Below, piece by piece: positions 1 through 11,798 of a DNA stretch of 64,000 nt. A program made the translations under genes and the position numbers. The DNA is from Owenia fusiformis. Taxonomy: Eukaryota > Annelida > Polychaeta > Sabellida > Oweniidae. A model generated the notes under the pieces. That model was not told where the DNA came from and did no database searches. It saw only the letters and a list, made by a program, of their open reading frames with translations. The stretch is from positions 22,766,184 to 22,830,183 of the forward strand of contig CAIIXF020000012.1 in assembly GCA_903813345.2 (NCBI GenBank), given 5' to 3'. How positions within the stretch are numbered: position 1 is the first letter of the stretch; each line of letters opens with the position of its first letter.

Positions 1-1440
1 AGTGGAGGGGGAGAGACAAAAAATTTGAAGCAACTATGTGGCATTCGCAATTCGTATGAAAATTTCAAACATTCGTTTTTTCAATATTTCGGCATTCGCT
101 CTTTTAATGTTCTTCTCCAGAAATAATTTGCTCAAGACAATAATCGGAAAAAAATTATATTTGCAAAAAACTGGCGTGACTTCATTTCTTCTGCAAATGT
201 GTGACAAAAACTCAAATTGCGGGACTGTTGACAGGCCTGGATAATGCATTTCTGTTTGAGTGAAGCAAATTTTACTGTGTATTTACAGTATGACAATGAC
301 CAGTTCTGACACAAACCGGTAATTAGATGTCAAAATTGACAATTTAAAGCAATAACATCAACTGCAGAATTCAGAAACCAGACATGTTTTATGAGTCACT
401 TTTTACTGGAAGCTACACCATTTAACCTACATAGTTTAGCAATTACCTTTTTCCATGAAATTTAATACACCAATAATGGTAATTAGCACCCTATTGAAGG
501 GAAAATGTTAAGGTTACTAGAAATCAATCAATACCTTGATTAAATTACCAAAGATTTGCAGCTCAGAAAATGATATACCCCTTAATGCAATAAAAAGAAT
601 CCAATTTGACACCAGCCTAAATGTTTAAAATCAAAAGATGTTGATATAATATTGGAGTTCATGTTTCTCTTCAGATCATCCTGATGGCCCTAATATAATT
701 ATCATATACAATTATTGCTTTTCAAGTCAAGAGGTTGTAAATTTTTTACATTACATGGGATAGGATCAAGTATTTAATAATTTTTCATATAAAGAACAAG
801 CACTATTAATGTGCCAGAAATGACATACCTATTGTTCTAATTTAGAACACTTTAGGACACATATACATGTTTACATAACTTATGCTGTAAACACCATCAA
901 ACTTTACTCTATTGGGACCCCTCTTCTGCAAAACTTCTCTGTAGTCAGTGTAGTAAATATGTACATGGGAGCAATGAACACTTTCTCCCTCTCAAAAGTT
1001 CACAGGTTATACTACTTTATGTATACAGGCCTGTCAACTTGGGAACACCTAGCATGAGTGACTTACAAATGTTGAACACCTTTCTTCAAATTTTGGACAC
1101 CTTGGTCAACATCTGAACACCTTGGCCCACAGTTTGAACACCTTGGTTCAAATTTTATTGCATATAACTAATTTTTGGTAATTAAGTTTTTCTACAGAAA
1201 TATTTTTGCTTGACAATAATCAGGTAAAATGCGTATTTGCGTGACCTTATCTGTCACGCAAAAAAAAACTGGTCTGACTTCAAATTTTCCAGCAAATGTG
1301 TGACAAATACATAAATTGTGGGATAGTTACCCCAGAATAATAGGGCGCATGTGACATTTTTCTCTATTATACTTTTCATGGTATTCTTGCAATTGTGCTT
1401 GAAATGGGTCATGTTAATTTACATACACGTGTGCTTCCAG
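1..1440. other. Region upstream of the membrane-protein exons; dispersed repeat relics
   Basis: No convincing coding exon is seen. Two related AT-rich segments (about 60-240 and 1150-1335) share a motif around an acaaatgtgtgacaaa core, and 1060-1150 carries repeats of gaacaccttgg. These look like decayed dispersed repeats. The 5' exon(s) of the gene ending at 4695 either lie here unrecognised or lie outside the window. Confidence 0.4.
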
Positions 1441-1572
1441 TAGACGCAGTAAATACAACAGACCTAGGGCTCCGATTGGTTGCTAGTACTGTGACATCAT
1501 TCCTTGTCCTGGCCCTGTTGCTGTTTATGGTTCATCGCCTGCGTCAGCGTCGGATGCTCGTTATGATGAGAC
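1441..1572 (+). CDS. Membrane-spanning exon
   Basis: Acceptor gtgtgcttccag ends at 1440 and donor gtgagt starts at 1573. Both splice phases are 1, so the exon is a symmetrical module. The open frame extends upstream to an ATG at 1404, but the good acceptor and the lack of a signal peptide favour an internal exon. Confidence 0.7.
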
Positions 1573-4500
1573 GTGAGTTATATATGTTTATTTCATGCTG
1601 TAACTTAGTTATGATACTATCATGGATGCTCTGGGTACTGGTTCATTCAAGACTATAAATATCACAATATCAAGAATATTGCATGTTAATGCCATGTTAC
1701 TCTCATATTCTCTATATTCATTCATATTTTAATTTCAGGGTTGAATGCTGAGACAAGGAGCGAAGATGATGCAGTTGCCTATGTGTCTGGGTATGATGAC
1801 GTGCAAATTGGGATAGAGTTCCCACCATATGAGGAGCCTCCTCCCCCTTACTCCCCTCCCAAGCCCCCTGATGACACCCATGGTGAAGCTCCACCCCCTT
1901 ACTCCGAAGAGAACCCTGGAACAGAAAATGGTGGCAATAGTGGGAATAATAATCGTAACACTTTAAATAGGAATCATGGGAATGTGGCATCCCTTACCCA
2001 GAATGCAAGTGCTGAAACAAGTACTCCAGTGAATGATGGTTTATCAAATGGACCAATCACTGAAATTATCGAGGGGCAGCGTTCAGTAAATGAAAATGAG
2101 GCCACATGCAGATTGGCTCCAGAAGAAGAGAATCATGATGCAACAATGATAAGTGATACCTTACAAGGTGACAGCGTTGGTTCTAACGCCCAGTCACAAG
2201 GGGTGAACTCTACCCAGCTGCCCCAAGTACCAGGTGCTCCCATCACAGGTAGCCAACAACTTCCCGAGCCCTCACAGATTCTTGTCTCCATGCGAAACAA
2301 CAGCCCACAATCAACAATCATAAGAGACCATTCCAAACATAGACATATTAAAACAAATATACCCAGTGAGGGTATGGACACTCATGAAAGGTTAAGTGGT
2401 AGCCCTAGAGCTGTGGTAATAAAAAGATCTGATAGTATTGAGATTAAAAGATCCAGTCATAGCCCAAGAAATTCATTTTATCTCGATGATGATACCGATT
2501 TTCAACTCGGAGAGCAGGTATCTATTCATGATTTAACACCACAATCTCAAACTTTGCCAAAATCACACTCAAATGCAGTTCATCACCCCCGTAACAAAAA
2601 CCTTAAAGAATCGGACAGTAAAAATGCAAAACACAAAAACAGGAGTCCAAAGTCTAAACGAAACTCAACATGTTTGACAGGCTTAGGGTCAAGTCCTAGA
2701 AATAATCGTGATAAAACTTCCGTATTAGAAAACTCACGAAATTCACGTCTCGTACATGATCATGACAATAATGGGGCACTTGTGCTATGCGAGAGCCCCC
2801 TTTTGGAGAAAAAGCAGAATTCATGCTCCGGATTTAGAATCTCTAAAGCCCTGGACTCTGTCCCCGTAGGACCCCTTGACTATTCTATTGATTTAGGACC
2901 CCATACCAACACTATAACACAACAAGCTATTGGATACCAAAACAATGATATTGCACCAAAATTTGAACAAAATGAAATAGAGGATGATGATAACATCAAA
3001 GTTCCTCCTCCTATAGTAAGGAAACAAACCCCTGAGCTACAGGAAAATACAAGTAAGCCAAATAAAAGTTCAATACAGAGTGATGCAAACAATGTACCAG
3101 GTGATAAGGCAGAAATAAGTAATAATAATGACACCTTTCCTGAATTTTCTGATCAAGGCCCAGACACAGATGAAGAATTTCATAGTGCTAGTGGCACCCC
3201 TGCGACTCCTTCTCTGCCAGGCATACCCCCTGTCTTAGCCTCTGTATCAGAAACACCCCCTATTGCATCCATATCTAGTGTACCACTAACAGAACCCCAA
3301 ATAACATCACCAGACATGCAGTCAAATATGCATACTATATCTAATCCAGATACAGCCTCGACAGAAAATTACAATCAAGATCCAAAAACGAAATCAGATG
3401 ATCAAGTAAAAGAACATGATGTAATAGTTGATGATGACTTACAAGGAGCGTGTGGTGATATTGTAAATGATAACAGTGTATGCGATAGTGCAAGCACAAA
3501 CTCTAATCAACCAGTTCGGAAGTTTAAACCTTTAACAATATGGAAAGATGGCCCTGGGGTGGATGTCGATAAAGCCATGAGCCCTGGGGAATGCTCTCTG
3601 GCTAGAACCCCCATTTCCCCGGAGATGCGCCCCTTGCATGCCCGGTCCAACTCTCTTATATCCCAAGCCTCTCTATTCTCTGTTTGCTCAGAGACTGGTG
3701 AGAGGAAAAAACCAAAGAATCGTCAGAATGGTCAAACTCGCAATTCAACCAATCAAGGACAGGATGTTGTTGGAAATGTTAAAAATACTGATGATGATAT
3801 AGAGAATCATGCGAGTGATAGCTGTAATGGTGCCATTAATGTAGCGGATGGAAATGTTAATGATAGAGGAGTTAACCAATCGTGTGTTGGCTCGGATAAT
3901 GTGAACGACGAAAGGGGTGCTATCCAAGCATGTTCTTCTCCTGAACATTCCAATATGCAAACCAGTGATGAAACATTAAGTAATGATTCTTTATATCCTG
4001 AAACTCATAAATATATGCAGAACAACGAGAACAATACAACGAATAAAATAGATGGGAGAGTTTCCAAAGAACCACTTATTATGATACCTGCTAGTGTGAA
4101 AAGGTGGAATTTAGAATTGGATGGCAAATCTCGTCCCGTTAGTTACCCCTCAAGCCTTGAGGGAGATAATAATACACTGTCACCATCTATAAATAGAAAC
4201 TCTAGTTACCATGACAATGTTAATAATTCAAACAGTGCCAAACAGAACGATTTTGCACACCATGGTGCAAGGCCAAAACAATCGAACAAAATTAAAACCA
4301 AACGGAAAGATATTACTCGAAATAACTACAAAGATGGCGACAATAATGTGATTCAAAATAATCTTTCCAAAGTAAAAAACATGGACAAAACAACATCGCC
4401 TAAATGGGCCCATAGTAAAAATATAAACCATAAAAATGACACAAAGGCTAATCCAAAATTGCAGAGTAAATTTAAACAATATGGATTTATTGATAAAGTG

Positions 4501-4695
4501 TGTAATAATGAAACAATAGAGCAGGAGCATGCTACAACAATTGCGACAAGGGAACAAATGAATCTCACAAGAGAACGTGAATCTGAGAGTACCAAAGTGA
4601 AAAAATCAAAGAATAAATTGGAATCTGTTAATGGACATAAGAAAAAGAAATCAAGGAATTCATTTTTTAGTCAAGATCATGAATCTACAAAATAA
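1441..4695 (+). CDS. PPxY-motif single-pass membrane protein, 3' part of gene (two exons)
   Basis: Two exons (1441-1572 and 1739-4695) join in phase. The first encodes a short NTTD-containing segment and one strongly hydrophobic helix (LVASTVTSFLVLALLLFMV) followed by a basic stop-transfer stretch (HRLRQRR), suggesting type I topology. About 30 residues inside the membrane lie two canonical PPxY motifs (PPPPYSPP, APPPYSEE) plus an FPPY variant, the ligands of NEDD4-family WW domains. The rest, about 930 residues, is Asn/Ser/Asp-rich, has no recognised fold, and ends in a Lys-rich tail before TAA at 4693-4695. A membrane helix followed closely by PPxY motifs occurs in ubiquitin-ligase adaptors such as the PMEPA1/LDLRAD4 and WBP1/VOPP1 groups, but the tail here is far longer and I cannot assign an orthologue. 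The ectodomain and start codon are not seen. Confidence 0.8.
1739..4695 (+). CDS. Large terminal exon: PPxY motifs and disordered tail
   Basis: Acceptor atttcag ends at 1738. The split codon C|GG gives Arg and the reading frame then stays open for 984 codons to TAA. An open frame this long in AT-rich DNA is strong evidence of selection for coding. Confidence 0.9.
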
Positions 4696-4745
4696 TTTGA
4701 TGTTGCCTAATGGAAAAATGATATTTTAGAGGATATTTGAGTCTC

Positions 4746-4751
4746 AATAAA
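4746..4751 (+). terminator. Polyadenylation signal AATAAA
   Basis: Canonical AATAAA about 50 nt after the stop codon of the membrane-protein gene. A second AATAAA at 4959-4964 is an alternative. Confidence 0.5.
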
Positions 4752-5542
4752 TTTTTGAAAATGTTTAATATTAAATTAATGTTAATGAGCTTTCTGCTCT
4801 AAAATGACTTTTGTGATAATGTTTTTGTAGTGAGGTGTCCACTCAATAATGTTCTCATATATTGTTTCTAATGTTGTACTTACCATTTTCTGTTTCCATA
4901 GATTATTTAATGCTTCCAGTGAACAAACATTAATTTATTTATAAGTTAAATGTAGTAAAATAAAATTCACTCTGGATGTAGTTGTACATGTATTTACTAT
5001 TTATTAATTGTAAAAAAAAGATTGCGATTTGTACAAAGCTTATAATGTATACATGTATTTTATAGAGTATGGTGTTAAAGAGGTACATGCTATTTTCCAA
5101 TTTTCATCTGATTGATACAACAGTACAGTTTGCCTTTGACATTGCTTGTGAGACATGCAATTTTAAAGCATATTATATATTAATACCAAAATATGAAATT
5201 TAAAACTTTCTTTGCTTGCTGTGTATGAATTTCAGTGTTTTGCCACGGTCTCAATTAGCGGTGATAAAAAAAGAATTAGCATAATTTGACTTATTCTGGG
5301 ATTGTTAAAACAGGATTTTTGAGAAAACTCGAGAAAAAAGAGGATCCTGTTACTTTATAAATTATTATATAACAAGCGAGGGAAAAGTAGATGGCATTTA
5401 CAACATTTTGATAGTAGATTCATGAATATCATGTTCGTTGGGATTCGCTAGTCCTTGCAATTGCCGATTTTTATTTTTCAATATGCATTGTATTTATTAA
5501 AGTTGTCTCAAATTTTCCATGAAGAGTGTGTGCCTCTAACAC
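4752..5542. other. 3' flank, no gene seen
   Basis: AT-rich, probably 3' UTR followed by intergenic DNA. No exon was recognised on either strand. Confidence 0.4.
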
Positions 5543-6516
5543 CTAGTTCACACCAATGGCGAATGCCACGCTTTAAATCGGCGAGCAAAGCGGCATCATT
5601 TTTGTTCACTTTTCAAAAAATATCACAATCTCCTAAGTAATATTATGCTTTGATAAGCTCTGATAAGCTCTGATTTCCTGACTTGTTACGGTTCCTCACG
5701 CTTTGATCTCGCTTTGATCAGGCTTTGTTATGCTTAAAATCATGCTTTGATGAGCTTCATTTCGCTTCAATACGCTTTGATGCGATTAGGAGGCTTAAAA
5801 TCAGGCTCTGATACGATTATCAACGAAAATGTCGAGATTGCCGATTTTATGCCGCTTTTGATCCAGAGCCTATATAAAGATGCAGCAGATCCTTAAAATC
5901 ATTGCATCTTTGACTCCAGAACACGATGGCAGAGCAACAAGATTAATCTGAAGAAGACATGATGTTATCGGCATGCGTGAAAGAGCGCGTGAGGAAGCTT
6001 GCCAATCGTAACAGAGCCTAACAAAGTGTGTCAATCCTTTATCAAAGCATCTCAATTCGTGGGAAACCGGGAGAGTTCTTCATGAAAGCATAAACAAAGC
6101 ATGTCAGATCTTGATGAAAGCATCTGACCTCGTGTCAGATCTTCATGCCAGATAACAGCAAATCATGAGACATCCTAACGAAGCGTGTCAAGTGGTGACA
6201 GACTGTGAAGAATGCGGTCCCTGTTTTGAACCAAGCTCTGTTAAGCTTTCCTACGCCTTGAGTCAAGTTTTGCTGAGCTTTGTTATGCTTCATTAAGCTT
6301 TGATATGCTCTTAGCGCTTTAATCAATTTGTGACAGAACACCTAACATTTTAAACAGTTTAAAATTTTTGGTGCTCTTGCCGAATGTCCCGCCTTACTCC
6401 GAGCTTTTCCATGTTCTATTATGATCCTGACGCTTTGATCAAGCTTTGGTACGCTTTGGTGCCGCTTTGCAAGCCGCTTTAAAGCGCCATCAAAGCGCCG
6501 TTGGTGTGAACTTAGC
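5543..6516. mobile_element. Non-autonomous TIR element, about 0.97 kb
   Basis: The ends are inverted copies: ctagttcacaccaatggcg at the left and cgccgttggtgtgaacttag at the right. The interior is filled with degenerate repeats of gctttgat in both orientations. No transposase frame is present. The target duplication is unclear. Confidence 0.7.
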
Positions 6517-6868
6517 TTAAAGGTTTAAAAGCACTTGTAAAGTAGTTGTGTACATAAAACTAGAATTTGCTGTCGACATACATGATATAACATGTATTGT
6601 ATCGTATTGTATTGTACATTATAGCTTATGTCAAATTCCACTAGACTACTAAACTCTAGGGAAGGTATATCTGTTGAAATTTTGAAACCTCTGTTTTTTA
6701 TTTATATGTAAATTGAGAATTTTTATGTATATGTTGTTGGAGGATAATGCAAGAGGACATTGTTAGTTTTGTAATGTTACAATAGCAGGCATTATGATGT
6801 CATCCTTGCCGTCAATAAAACTAGCACTTTTTCAAAGTGCATTAAATAATGAATTCACAATGAATTGG

Positions 6869-7261
6869 AAAGGACGATTCTCGGTTTGGAGATCGAAGGT
6901 TGTTAATCTAAATGAGCATTATCCCTGCTTTGGACAAAGATTTTTTTACATAATATAGATTTGAATGTCTTCTTTTGAATAGTCATAATTTAATTTGGGT
7001 AATATTTCTAGATTTTTCGCAAAAAAATATTAGCGCAGTACACTAATGAACTTCTTTCCCCAAATCGAGACTTGTATTTTATTGAATCGTTCTAATTGAG
7101 CGTTACCCCTGCTTCAGACCAATTTGTTATTTTTAAAAATCTTGTAGATTTAAATGTCCTCTTTTGAATATTCATAGTTTAATTTGGGTAATATTTCTAT
7201 ATTTTTCATGAAAAAAATTATTAGCCCAGGAGACTGTTCTCCAAACCGAGAATGGTCCTTT
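6869..7261. mobile_element. MITE, about 390 bp, with internal dimer
   Basis: Terminal inverted repeats are aaaggacgattctcggtttg at the left and its near-complement ending in ccgagaatggtccttt at the right. Inside, a segment of about 170 bp is present twice in direct orientation (about 6900-7065 and 7085-7235), each copy containing tttaatttgggtaatatttct. Confidence 0.7.
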
Positions 7262-9008
7262 GCTATATGGTGTGGACAAGGATAAATAAAAAACTATGAC
7301 ATTTTTAAATTATAAAAGTTAAGATACCAAGAAGTTGTCATTATGTGCAATACATTTACTCTATAGATAATATATAAATAAATAATTGAACTAATATACA
7401 GTGTTGGAATTTTTTATTTAATTTTATTGTTTATATGTAAAAAGCATATATTATATATAGCAGTTTGTTATAAAACAATAATTCACAATTGAGATAGCCT
7501 CACTTATAAGTTTAGTTATAAGTTATATATATATCTTTTATCGACTCTTTAGATGTCATATCATGACATATTAGTCACTTAGGTAGAGCAGTTTTTCCCA
7601 TTGTCGAGTTGAAGAACTGGTATCTTTATCCTGGCTAGAACCATAGACAATTGTAGCCAGCGCCAGCCTTTTATCGAGTTAGCAGCACTCTAGTAATCGC
7701 CAGTATAGGTCAAATATAACTAAACTTATAAAAATCAATGAAATATATGCAAACTTAATTTATTACATGAACTTGTTTTATATAATACGAATAGAAGTCT
7801 CTAATTTCACATATACCAGTATAATAGACCTAGGCAACAGGCATCCACATTTTAGCATAAAGATTTTGTCAAAAAGTTTGTTTGACAAAAGTTTCATTGA
7901 AAAGATGTTATTTTGATGATTTTGTATCTTTTCGATGATTTTGTAGACAATATTTTGCAATGTGTGAAAAGAGTTTAAGAGCCCAAGACTCGATGCATTG
8001 TGTAATGACCATTCCTTTCAGACTTTTTTCCCTAAAATTAACACTTGTGCAAATTTTGGAAAGCATCACCTTCCAGGATTGGTCATTCCACATTGCACTG
8101 AGTCCAGGGCTTAGCCCTTAAACTATTTTTGATCAGTTATAACTGAATACATGTATCAAACTCAATTAAGAGTCTAAATAATGAACAAGACTATTTCAGC
8201 TTATAACCTGATTGATAAAGAGGAGGAATTTGAATTTGAGACCCTAAATACATCTTAAATAAATCTAAATACAAGGGAACAAGGGAAAATCATAAAATAC
8301 ACTGAAGTAGAAAACCTTGAAACATGATAAAGGATGAGCATAATGATTCTTAAATGAATATATGAATTCAGTATTTATAATACTATAGCACTAAAGTGTA
8401 TAAAAATAAATGGAAAACTAAAAGTAAAGCTGGCAAAACATTCCTGAGTATTCTGCACATCAGTTACAGTACATAAGATGTACATAAAATACACTATCTG
8501 TAACTTAATGTAAGTAAAAAACAGTACATACACACTTATTGTTCATAACATAAATAAATAAATATTGAACATAAAATACAATACATTTACACTCATTGTA
8601 CAGTATATAAGTCCTAAGACTATTAGTGGAGGATTTGATTTGTATAAATACAGAAAGATATTATTTTTAAATAAATATATACTCAGTGTATACAAGATTT
8701 TCAAAATAGTAATAACTGATATCATGGTCCCTTTCTGTATAGAAACTAATGTACATTTGGTTAATAAGAGCTAGATTTCACAAAAAATAGCATATACAAA
8801 TATATGTACAAAAAACAATTTTGCAAAAGTTCATATTCTAAAAAAGGGTCAGGAAGACCTCATGGCAAATGATTGCATCAAAGATATCCTACATAGTTGT
8901 TATAGACGGATATATATTGGATGAACCTTAGAGATCCACCACAGTATTGAGATCATTAAAAGTCAAATCATGTCTATCTCTTAAATATTAAATTAATGTG
9001 CACACTTA
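7262..9008. other. Intergenic, no gene recognised
   Basis: AT-rich sequence between the 3' ends of two convergent genes. Only short chance reading frames are present. I looked here on the minus strand for calpain penta-EF-hand exons and saw none. Confidence 0.4.
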
Positions 9009-9545
9009 CATTCCAATGTTATGACATGTCAAAGTACTATACTTATGATATCACATCAACAGTATACATTCCAATATTATGAGATCACATCAAAGTTACA
9101 CATTTGTGTGTTATGACATTACATCAACAATATACATTCCAATATTATGACATCGCATCAACGGTATACATTCCAATATTATGAGATCACATCAACAGTA
9201 TACATTCCAATATTATGAGATCACATCAACAGTATACATTCCAATATTATGACATTACATCAAAGTTATACATTTGTGTGTTGTGACGTTACATCAACAA
9301 TATACATTCCGATATTATGACATTACATCAAAGTTACACATTTGTGTGTTATGACGTTACATCAACAATATACATTCCGATATTATGACATTACATCAAA
9401 GTTACACATTTGTGTGTTATGACATAACATTAAAAATATACATTTCAATATTATGACATCGCATCAACAGTATACATCCCAATATTATGACATCACATCA
9501 ACAGTATACATTCCAATATTATGACATCACATCAACCATATACAT
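9009..9545. repeat. Tandem array, about 34-bp unit
   Basis: About fifteen units of the type tatacattccaatattatga followed by a gatcacatcaacag-like half. A second unit type contains acatttgtgtgttatgac, giving a higher-order alternation. Confidence 0.8.
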
Positions 9546-10076
9546 TTGTATGATTATGAACACAATTTAAACATGTTAAGTCAGTTCAAAGTCAGTTTTC
9601 AAAGCATTGAGTAGAATGGCACACAGTTATTTCATTTTTGGCTAAGACTTGGTTAATTGTACATTGACTTCAAGTTATATTTATACTTCTATAACACTCC
9701 TCGGTTGTGAGGGACCAGGTCAAAATTTCAAAATTGTCCCAATGATTAATAACATTTGGATTGACCCCTCTCCCCCTACCCTGAAAATGTAACTAAACAT
9801 TTAGAGCTCAGATACCTTTTGTTTCATTAGTATTACTTGACCCTTACTGATATCTTCTACTGATCTAACCACCCTGTGACATTGTGTATAAATAAACTCT
9901 GTATATAGTCATATATAGTAAGATGTGTATCATGCACAAATGCATCATTTAATGCTGATTCCTCTCCATGTGTACAAGAAAATATTCTTTTTGAAGAGGT
10001 CAGTTTGTATCACAGTTAGCTAATATCTATATCTATAATTTGCACTTCAGTATTCCTTTGGGATTGAGATTCATTG

Positions 10077-11279
10077 TTATCCCATCGAACAAAGTTCGGA
10101 GGGATATAGGGAACGCCTCCGTCCGTCCGTCCGTCCGTCCGTACGTCCGTACGTACGTCCGTCTGTCCGTCCGTCTGTCCGTCCGTCCGGGCAATAACTC
10201 GAATACCGTTGGCCCGATTTTGTTCATATTTTGTACACATATACACTATGGGGGTAGAAGTTCTGCTCGAAAGCGAATTTTCAAAATGGCCGCTCATTTA
10301 AAAATGGCGGCCATTTTAGTGCCGATTTTACAGTAATTTAGGTGCAATATGTAAAACTGTTATAGCAATATGTTTTAAATGTAAAAAAATTATATAGGAC
10401 ATTGATAAAGCTGGAAATATAGATATTAAAGAAGCACATGGCAGCCATTTTGAAAAATGGCGGCCTTTACTCGTTATTTTACTCAAGAAGTAGTGGAGCG
10501 ATTTTGTTCATATTTGGTATGTGAATACTATAAGCATGGCTCACTGTCTAATGTCACTTTTGGTAGGAGGCGGCCATTTTTGAAAAATGGCAGCCATTTT
10601 GAAAAATGGCCGCCATTTTAACATATTTTACTAAAACTCAAAAAGTAGTGGAGCGATTTTGTTCACATTTGGTTTGTGAATACTATAAGCATGGCACACT
10701 GTCTAATGACACTTTTGGTAGAAGGCGGCCATTTTTCAAAATGGCCGCCATTTTAACGTATTTTACTATAATTCGAAAAGTAGTGGAACGATTTTGTTCA
10801 TATTTGGTATGTGAATGACCTAAGCATGGCACACTGTCTAATGACACTTTTGGTAGAAGGTGGCCATTTTGAAAAATGGCCACTATTTAAATGTATTTTA
10901 CTCTGCCTTTACTCATTATTTTACGATTTTTGCTGTAACTCGAAAAGTAGTGGAGCGATTTTGTTCATATTTGGTATGTGAATACTATAAGCATGGCACA
11001 CTGTCTAATGACCCTTTTGGTAGAAGGCGGCCATTTAAAGTATTTTACTATAACTCGAAAAGTAGTGGAGCGATTTTGTTCATATTTGGTATGTGAATAC
11101 TATAAAGAAAAAGCATATTACTTCTTCTGATGACAACTTGGCTAATGAGCAACCATTTTGAAAATGGTGGCCTTTCTTATGTGTGTTATTTTATGATATT
11201 TGCTGTATATTTCGTTTGTAAAAATGCCAGCCATTTCTGTTCGATGGGATTCGCTACGCTTTGGCGTTGCCGTTGTTCT
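10077..11279. mobile_element. Family A element, copy 1 (ACGG/TCCG-rich, about 1.2 kb)
   Basis: One end is ttatcccatcgaac-aaagttcggagggatataggg followed by a (tccg)n run at 10115-10190. The other end reads gttcgatgggattcgctacg and finishes in gccgttgttct. The interior is a tandem array of units containing gtagtggagcgattttgttc, a tatttggtatgtgaatac block, and a small palindrome of the aaaatggcggccatttt type. Copies 2 and 3 lie at 15350-16512 and 48957-51236 in the opposite orientation. Confidence 0.8.
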
Positions 11280-11567
11280 GGTTTTCTCTTGAATTATTTT
11301 ACTCTGTTACTGGTCTGAAAAAACAAATTTAGTCAATTTTTAAATAAAACTAAAGAAAGCATTCTGTCAGTGGTTTTTTAAGGGAACAAGTTCAATGCAA
11401 TGAATTCAACATGATAGGAACTCCAAAAATGTTTACAAAATCCTAATCCTCATCAATTATGAGGAATTAAAAGTCAACAATTTAAAAATATGTATAAATG
11501 ATCCAAAATGAGAGATAAGAATATGTGGTATAGCTTCTTTCAAATACAAGTTCAACCGAATAATTAT
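11280..11567. other. Probable calpain 3' flank
   Basis: AT-rich sequence just downstream of the calpain stop codon (minus strand). No canonical AATAAA on the minus strand was found here. Confidence 0.35.
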
Positions 11568-11798
11568 TTAAGATGAAAATGCATACCCCTTAAAGCCAAT
11601 CTTTTTCTCAGCAAACACACGCATCATAAACTTCCCAGTGTCTCCCTTGTTGAACGTTGATGGTATCACCATATAGTGGCCAGGCTCAAGGTCAAATCTT
11701 GCACTAACTTCCCGTAGGTTGATATATGTTCCTGATTTTCCAGCGTCATAGTTGTACATAAAATGTTTCTTTGGAAGTTTCTGCGATCCATCTTCACA
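11568..11798 (-). CDS. Calpain exon 11 (end of domain III, stop)
   Basis: Acceptor ttttcag, phase 0. Encodes residues 507-582, including GHYMVIPSTF and FMMRVFAEKK, typical of the last strands of domain III. Stop TAA at 11570-11568. Confidence 0.9.
   Translation of the reverse strand, partial: CEDGSQKLPKKHFMYNYDAGKSGTYINLREVSARFDLEPGHYMVIPSTFNKGDTGKFMMRVFAEKKIGFKGYAFSS

Noticed and set aside
4228-4595. Minus-strand open frames under the membrane-protein exon
   Set aside because: Antisense to a 984-codon plus-strand frame; composition mirrors the coding strand.
9009-9545. Regularly spaced repeats considered as a CRISPR-like array
   Set aside because: Units are contiguous without unique spacers, and the window is eukaryotic.
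10016-10336. Open frames rich in RTDGRTDG or SVRPSVRP
   Set aside because: Translations of the (TCCG/ACGG)n block of family A, repeated at 16253-16640 and 51013-51388.
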